From contig JAZGAA010000043.1 of NCBI GenBank assembly GCA_036444215.1, forward strand, positions 1 through 5,854: 5,854 bases of DNA, given 5' to 3'. Below are positions 3,535 to 5,854 of this stretch, in pieces. This DNA comes from CAJVXI01 sp036444215 (GTDB taxonomy: Bacteria > Patescibacteriota > Minisyncoccia > UBA6257 > UBA9933). The position numbers were made by a program, and so were the translations under genes. The notes under the pieces were generated by a model, which had not been told where the DNA came from, did not search any database, and saw only the letters and a list, made by a program, of their open reading frames with translations. Position 1 is the stretch's first letter. Every line of letters starts with the position of its first letter.

Positions 3535-4806
3535 TTATTTTGAAATCTCTGATTTTAAAATTTCTATCGCCTTATTTAATTGCGGGTCGCGGTCAGCTTC
3601 TATGTCTTCGTCTGTTAAGTCAACTTCATAATCCGGCTCCAGGCCGTTATCTTCAATTATTTGGCCTCCGGGCAACACCCAATGAGCTACGGTGATTTTA
3701 ACTATTGAGCCGTCGTTTAAATTCTGAATTTCCTGGACTGTTCCCTTGCCGAAACTTGGCTTGCCAACTAATTTTACTCCGCGATTGTCGCGCAAAGCGC
3801 CGGCTAAAATTTCCGAAGCCGAAGCTGAACCCTGATTTATTAAAACTATTATTGGGGTATTTCTAAATAATCCATTGCCATTGGCCTCAAATACCTGTTT
3901 ATCTTTACCATCAGAGCGAAATTCTTCGCTAACCACCACTGTCCCTTGCTCAAAAAACCAACCAGCAATATTAACCGCCCCATTTAGATAACCGCCGGGA
4001 TTATTTCTTAAATCAAAAATAATTCCTTTAACTTCTTCATTAAGAGCGATATCTACGGCCGCCCGGTAAAAAAGAAAAGGAGCATTTTCATAGAAATTAT
4101 AAAGATGGATATATGCGATTCCGTCTTGCTTCATCTCCCAATCAAGGGTCGGGATTTGAATAATATCTCTAATAATCGGAATTTCTTTTGGTTTGTCCCA
4201 TCCATTACGAAGAATTGTTAGAACTACGGTTGTCCCCCGCTTTCCTCTTATTATTTTTACCGCTTCGTTGATATTTAAATTATTAGTTGATTTGTCGTCA
4301 ACTTTTAAAATTTTATCACCGCTGCGCAAGCCGGCTTGTTCGGCTGGAGTATCTTTTAACGGCGCAATAATCATTAATTGGTCATTGCGAATGCCGATTT
4401 CCGCACCAATACCGCTGAATTCACCGCTAATGTCTTCTCCAAATCTTTTAGCGTCGCTCGGCGGCATAAAAGTGGAATTAGGGTCATTAAGGGATTTCAT
4501 TAAGCCGGAAATCGCGCCATAAACCAAATCTTGGTTATCAACTTTATCAGCATCCACGTATTTTGACTTGATTATATTCCAGGTTTTCCAGAAATTATTA
4601 AAATCAACCGTTTCTCCATTGTCTTTTTCTAAATTAACTACTCCTTGAACTAGAATAATTTCCAGCTGCTTCCTGCCGGTATTCAATCCAAAATAAAAAG
4701 CCCCAACAGTTAAGGAGAATATTATTATAGTAGAAATGCTGATTATAGAAACTCTTCTCAACGAGAATGATTTAACTACCCGGTTTTTGAAAAATTTAAA
4801 TGACAT
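3535..4806 (-). CDS. S41 family carboxyl-terminal processing protease (CtpA/CtpB/Prc type), membrane anchored
   Basis: The 423-residue protein has a short basic cytoplasmic tail, one signal anchor at about 19-41 (ISISTIIIFSLTVGAFYFG), an extracytoplasmic N-terminal helical region, a PDZ domain at about 128-205 (SGIGAEIGI, then TPAEQAGLRSGDKIL) and the S41 core at about 225-385. The active site is Ser329 in GSASASE with Lys354 and Gln358 in SFGKGTVQ; the 25-residue Ser-Lys spacing and Lys+4 Gln match CtpB-type enzymes. LRNNPGGYL (266-274) is another S41 hallmark. Such proteases cut proteins near their C-termini in the envelope, for example in signalling or wall-enzyme turnover; the substrate here is unknown. 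No Shine-Dalgarno site is visible. It lies 95 bp downstream of pyrE, beyond a terminator, so it has its own transcription start. Confidence 0.94.
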   Translation of the reverse strand: MSFKFFKNRVVKSFSLRRVSIISISTIIIFSLTVGAFYFGLNTGRKQLEIILVQGVVNLEKDNGETVDFNNFWKTWNIIKSKYVDADKVDNQDLVYGAISGLMKSLNDPNSTFMPPSDAKRFGEDISGEFSGIGAEIGIRNDQLMIIAPLKDTPAEQAGLRSGDKILKVDDKSTNNLNINEAVKIIRGKRGTTVVLTILRNGWDKPKEIPIIRDIIQIPTLDWEMKQDGIAYIHLYNFYENAPFLFYRAAVDIALNEEVKGIIFDLRNNPGGYLNGAVNIAGWFFEQGTVVVSEEFRSDGKDKQVFEANGNGLFRNTPIIVLINQGSASASEILAGALRDNRGVKLVGKPSFGKGTVQEIQNLNDGSIVKITVAHWVLPGGQIIEDNGLEPDYEVDLTDEDIEADRDPQLNKAIEILKSEISK

Positions 4807-4814
4807 ATTTTTTA

Positions 4815-4842
4815 ATTTTACATCAAAGCTGTAAAATTACAA
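4815..4842 (-). promoter_or_regulatory. Putative promoter of the S41 protease gene
   Basis: On the minus strand TTGTAA (4842-4837; 4 of 6 matches) is followed after 16 bases by TAAAAT (4820-4815; 5 of 6). Transcription would begin about 4808, one or two bases before the ATG at 4806, predicting an essentially leaderless mRNA. This fits the missing Shine-Dalgarno site and the terminator just upstream. Confidence 0.5.
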
Positions 4843-4846
4843 GGTT

Positions 4847-4893
4847 AAAAAATAAAAAGGCACAGAAGAAGTTTTTTATTTCTTCTCCTGTGC
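4847..4893 (-). terminator. Intrinsic terminator of the pyrF-pyrE operon
   Basis: On the minus strand GCACAG and AAGAA (from 4893 downward, with a 3-base bulge) pair with TTCTT and CTGTGC (ending at 4860), followed by a T tract, CTTTTTATTTTTT (4859-4847). The hairpin starts about 8 bases after the pyrE stop. The plus strand has no T tract at its other side, so it works in the pyrE direction only. It is the only convincing rho-independent terminator in the window. Confidence 0.82.
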
Positions 4894-4901
4894 AGTGAAT
4901 C

Positions 4902-5558
4902 TTATTTGTCTTTATTGGCGAGAAACTCTCTACCTTTACCAACATCAGTATTAACAGGAATATCTTTTTTACAAAGCGGACAATCCTTTTTTTCCCAGGA
5001 ATCCATTTTAATATTAACAAGAGCGAATAATTCAGGAACGTAACCAACATCCTGCGGAGTAATTCCGCCTCTATTACAAAGAACACCGAGTCCTACAACA
5101 TTACCACCGAGAGCGCGTGTTGCTTCAATAACCTTCTTTGCTGAACCGCCGGTAGTAAGAATATCTTCTACTACTAATACTTTTTTACCGGGAATGAGTT
5201 TGTCATAGCCGCGTTTAATGATAAATGTTTTACCATCTTCTGCCTTTTCGGCATAAACACTGAGTACCCGACCACCATAAGGACCGCCCTTTAAATAAGT
5301 TAAGTGGTCAGTAACCCATTGTGAAAGTATAACGTCACCAATTGCTGGAGCAATAACAACGTGAATATCTTTACTAACGTGGTAAAAGAAATATTCAGCA
5401 ATTTTTTCGCACAGTTCTTTTATTTTTTCGGTGTACGGATAAACAGCGTCTTTGTTAATATATGCGGTACCGTGCCTGCCAGAAGTGTAAACAATATGGC
5501 TATCCGTAATTATCGCTCCTACTTCTTTGAATATTTTTAAAACTGATTTTTCGTCCAT
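4902..5558 (-). CDS. pyrE: Orotate phosphoribosyltransferase
   Basis: PyrE joins orotate and PRPP to give orotidine 5'-phosphate, the fifth step of de novo UMP synthesis, in the cytoplasm. The 218-residue protein has the type I PRTase PRPP loop VVEDILTTGGSA (129-140), with the acidic pair Glu131-Asp132, and an N-terminal YTSGRHGTAYINKD segment (24-37) that fits the OPRT SGR substrate region. The C-terminal part adds CPLC (193-196) and NTDVGKGREF (203-212). The start is the ATG at 5558 rather than 5573: an AAAGGAGG ribosome site lies 4 bases upstream, and the extra MKGGK codons would merely translate that site. It follows pyrF by 62 bases on the same strand and ends just before a terminator. 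A closely related PRTase with another base specificity is unlikely given pyrF next door. Confidence 0.92.
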   Translation of the reverse strand: MDEKSVLKIFKEVGAIITDSHIVYTSGRHGTAYINKDAVYPYTEKIKELCEKIAEYFFYHVSKDIHVVIAPAIGDVILSQWVTDHLTYLKGGPYGGRVLSVYAEKAEDGKTFIIKRGYDKLIPGKKVLVVEDILTTGGSAKKVIEATRALGGNVVGLGVLCNRGGITPQDVGYVPELFALVNIKMDSWEKKDCPLCKKDIPVNTDVGKGREFLANKDK

Positions 5559-5562
5559 CTTT

Positions 5563-5570
5563 CCTCCTTT
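5563..5570 (-). promoter_or_regulatory. Consensus Shine-Dalgarno site that fixes the pyrE start
   Basis: The minus strand reads AAAGGAGG, then AAAG, then ATG. It excludes the upstream ATG at 5573, which would place the ribosome site inside the coding region. It is the strongest and best-spaced ribosome binding site in the window. Confidence 0.85.
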
Positions 5571-5590
5571 CAAAAAATTTCAGTGGCTTT

Positions 5591-5606
5591 GAGATTAAAT
5601 AATCTC
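5591..5606. repeat. Short palindrome between pyrF and pyrE
   Basis: GAGATT (5591-5596) and AATCTC (5601-5606) are reverse complements around a 4-base AT loop. It lies 14 bases after the pyrF stop and about 20 bases before the pyrE ribosome site. With no T tract it is not a terminator; it could stabilise or separate the two messages, or be chance. Confidence 0.35.
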
Positions 5607-5620
5607 GTTGCCATCGATGT

Positions 5621-5854
5621 TTATAATACAGATTCGATTTCTTCGATAATCTTTTTAACTGCTTCAACTGGACCGTCGATTTCTGGTGGCGGACTTGTTA
5701 TTGGTCTGCCAATAACCAGATAATCAGCTCCGTCTCTAATGGCTTTAGCTGGAGGACTAACTCTCTTTTGATCACCTCTAACTGCCCATTCAGGACGGAT
5801 ACCGGGCGTGACAATCTTAAACTCTGGCTGACAATATTTACGAATGGCTTTTAT
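5621..5854 (-). CDS. pyrF: Orotidine 5'-phosphate decarboxylase, C-terminal part (5' end beyond the window)
   Basis: PyrF decarboxylates OMP to UMP, the last step of the pathway whose previous step is PyrE. Seventy-seven codons and a TAA (5623-5621) are visible; the N-terminal two thirds or so, including the catalytic Lys/Asp motif, lie outside. The visible part shows two phosphate- and base-binding elements of bacterial OMP decarboxylases: KIVTPGIRP (13-21 of the fragment), followed by GDQKRV (27-32) and the strongly conserved DYLVIGRPI (44-52). The order fits the end of the TIM barrel. pyrF precedes pyrE in one operon with a 62-base spacer. The family call is secure despite the truncation. 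Confidence 0.93.
   Translation of the reverse strand: MKAIRKYCQPEFKIVTPGIRPEWAVRGDQKRVSPPAKAIRDGADYLVIGRPITSPPPEIDGPVEAVKKIIEEIESVL

Noticed and set aside
1..5854. Possible recoding of UGA as in some CPR lineages
   Set aside because: No complete gene here uses TGA as its stop, but none contains an in-frame TGA either; the sample is too small and the standard code explains everything.

Overview
The window looks like a piece of a small, AT-rich genome of the Candidate Phyla Radiation (Patescibacteria), most likely a Parcubacteria-type organism. The basis is inference from three things: short compact genes that mostly lack Shine-Dalgarno sequences; intergenic spacers filled with AT-rich palindromic repeats of the kind recalled from these genomes (runs such as ATTTGGAATTT and CAATGACCAAAA); and protein types recalled from the same group (a PD-(D/E)XK nuclease ending in GYL, and a one-helix membrane protein with a conserved FGLGYL stretch). 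All coding regions read cleanly with the standard bacterial code.

Layout. Positions 1-82 (minus) hold the first 27 codons of a probable membrane protein, driven by a near-consensus sigma-70 promoter (156-184, minus) that overlaps the start of the next gene. That gene (166-467, plus) is a wrecked murC: the N-terminal 80 or so codons and the last 19 or so codons survive in different frames, and about 1 kb in between is gone. A GC-rich palindrome also interrupts its N-terminal part in frame. Eight bases further on is an intact PD-(D/E)XK nuclease (476-1249, plus). A 233-bp convergent spacer with GC-rich hairpins follows, then on the minus strand a 68-residue one-helix membrane protein (1483-1689) and a DEDDy-type 3'-5' exonuclease (1818-2531).

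Ribosomal protein genes rpmA (bL27, 2716-2988, plus) and rplI (bL9, 2966-3403, minus) converge and overlap by 23 bp at their 3' ends. The pair is bracketed by two copies of a dispersed AT-rich repeat that share a perfect 29-bp segment in opposite orientation. Upstream of rplI on the same strand are an S41 carboxyl-terminal processing protease (3535-4806) and a pyrF-pyrE operon (pyrF 5621-5854, cut by the window end; pyrE 4902-5558) that ends in a good intrinsic terminator (4847-4893).

Functionally this is mostly a housekeeping region: last steps of UMP synthesis (PyrE, PyrF), two large-subunit ribosomal proteins, an envelope protease, two nucleases and a dead peptidoglycan gene. I see no defence island, CRISPR array, transposase or tRNA. 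The most distinctive signals are the murC deletion remnant with its in-frame palindrome, the inverted repeats around rpmA/rplI, and the contrast between genes without Shine-Dalgarno sites (some with promoters so close that the mRNAs should be nearly leaderless) and pyrE, which has a consensus ribosome binding site and a terminator.
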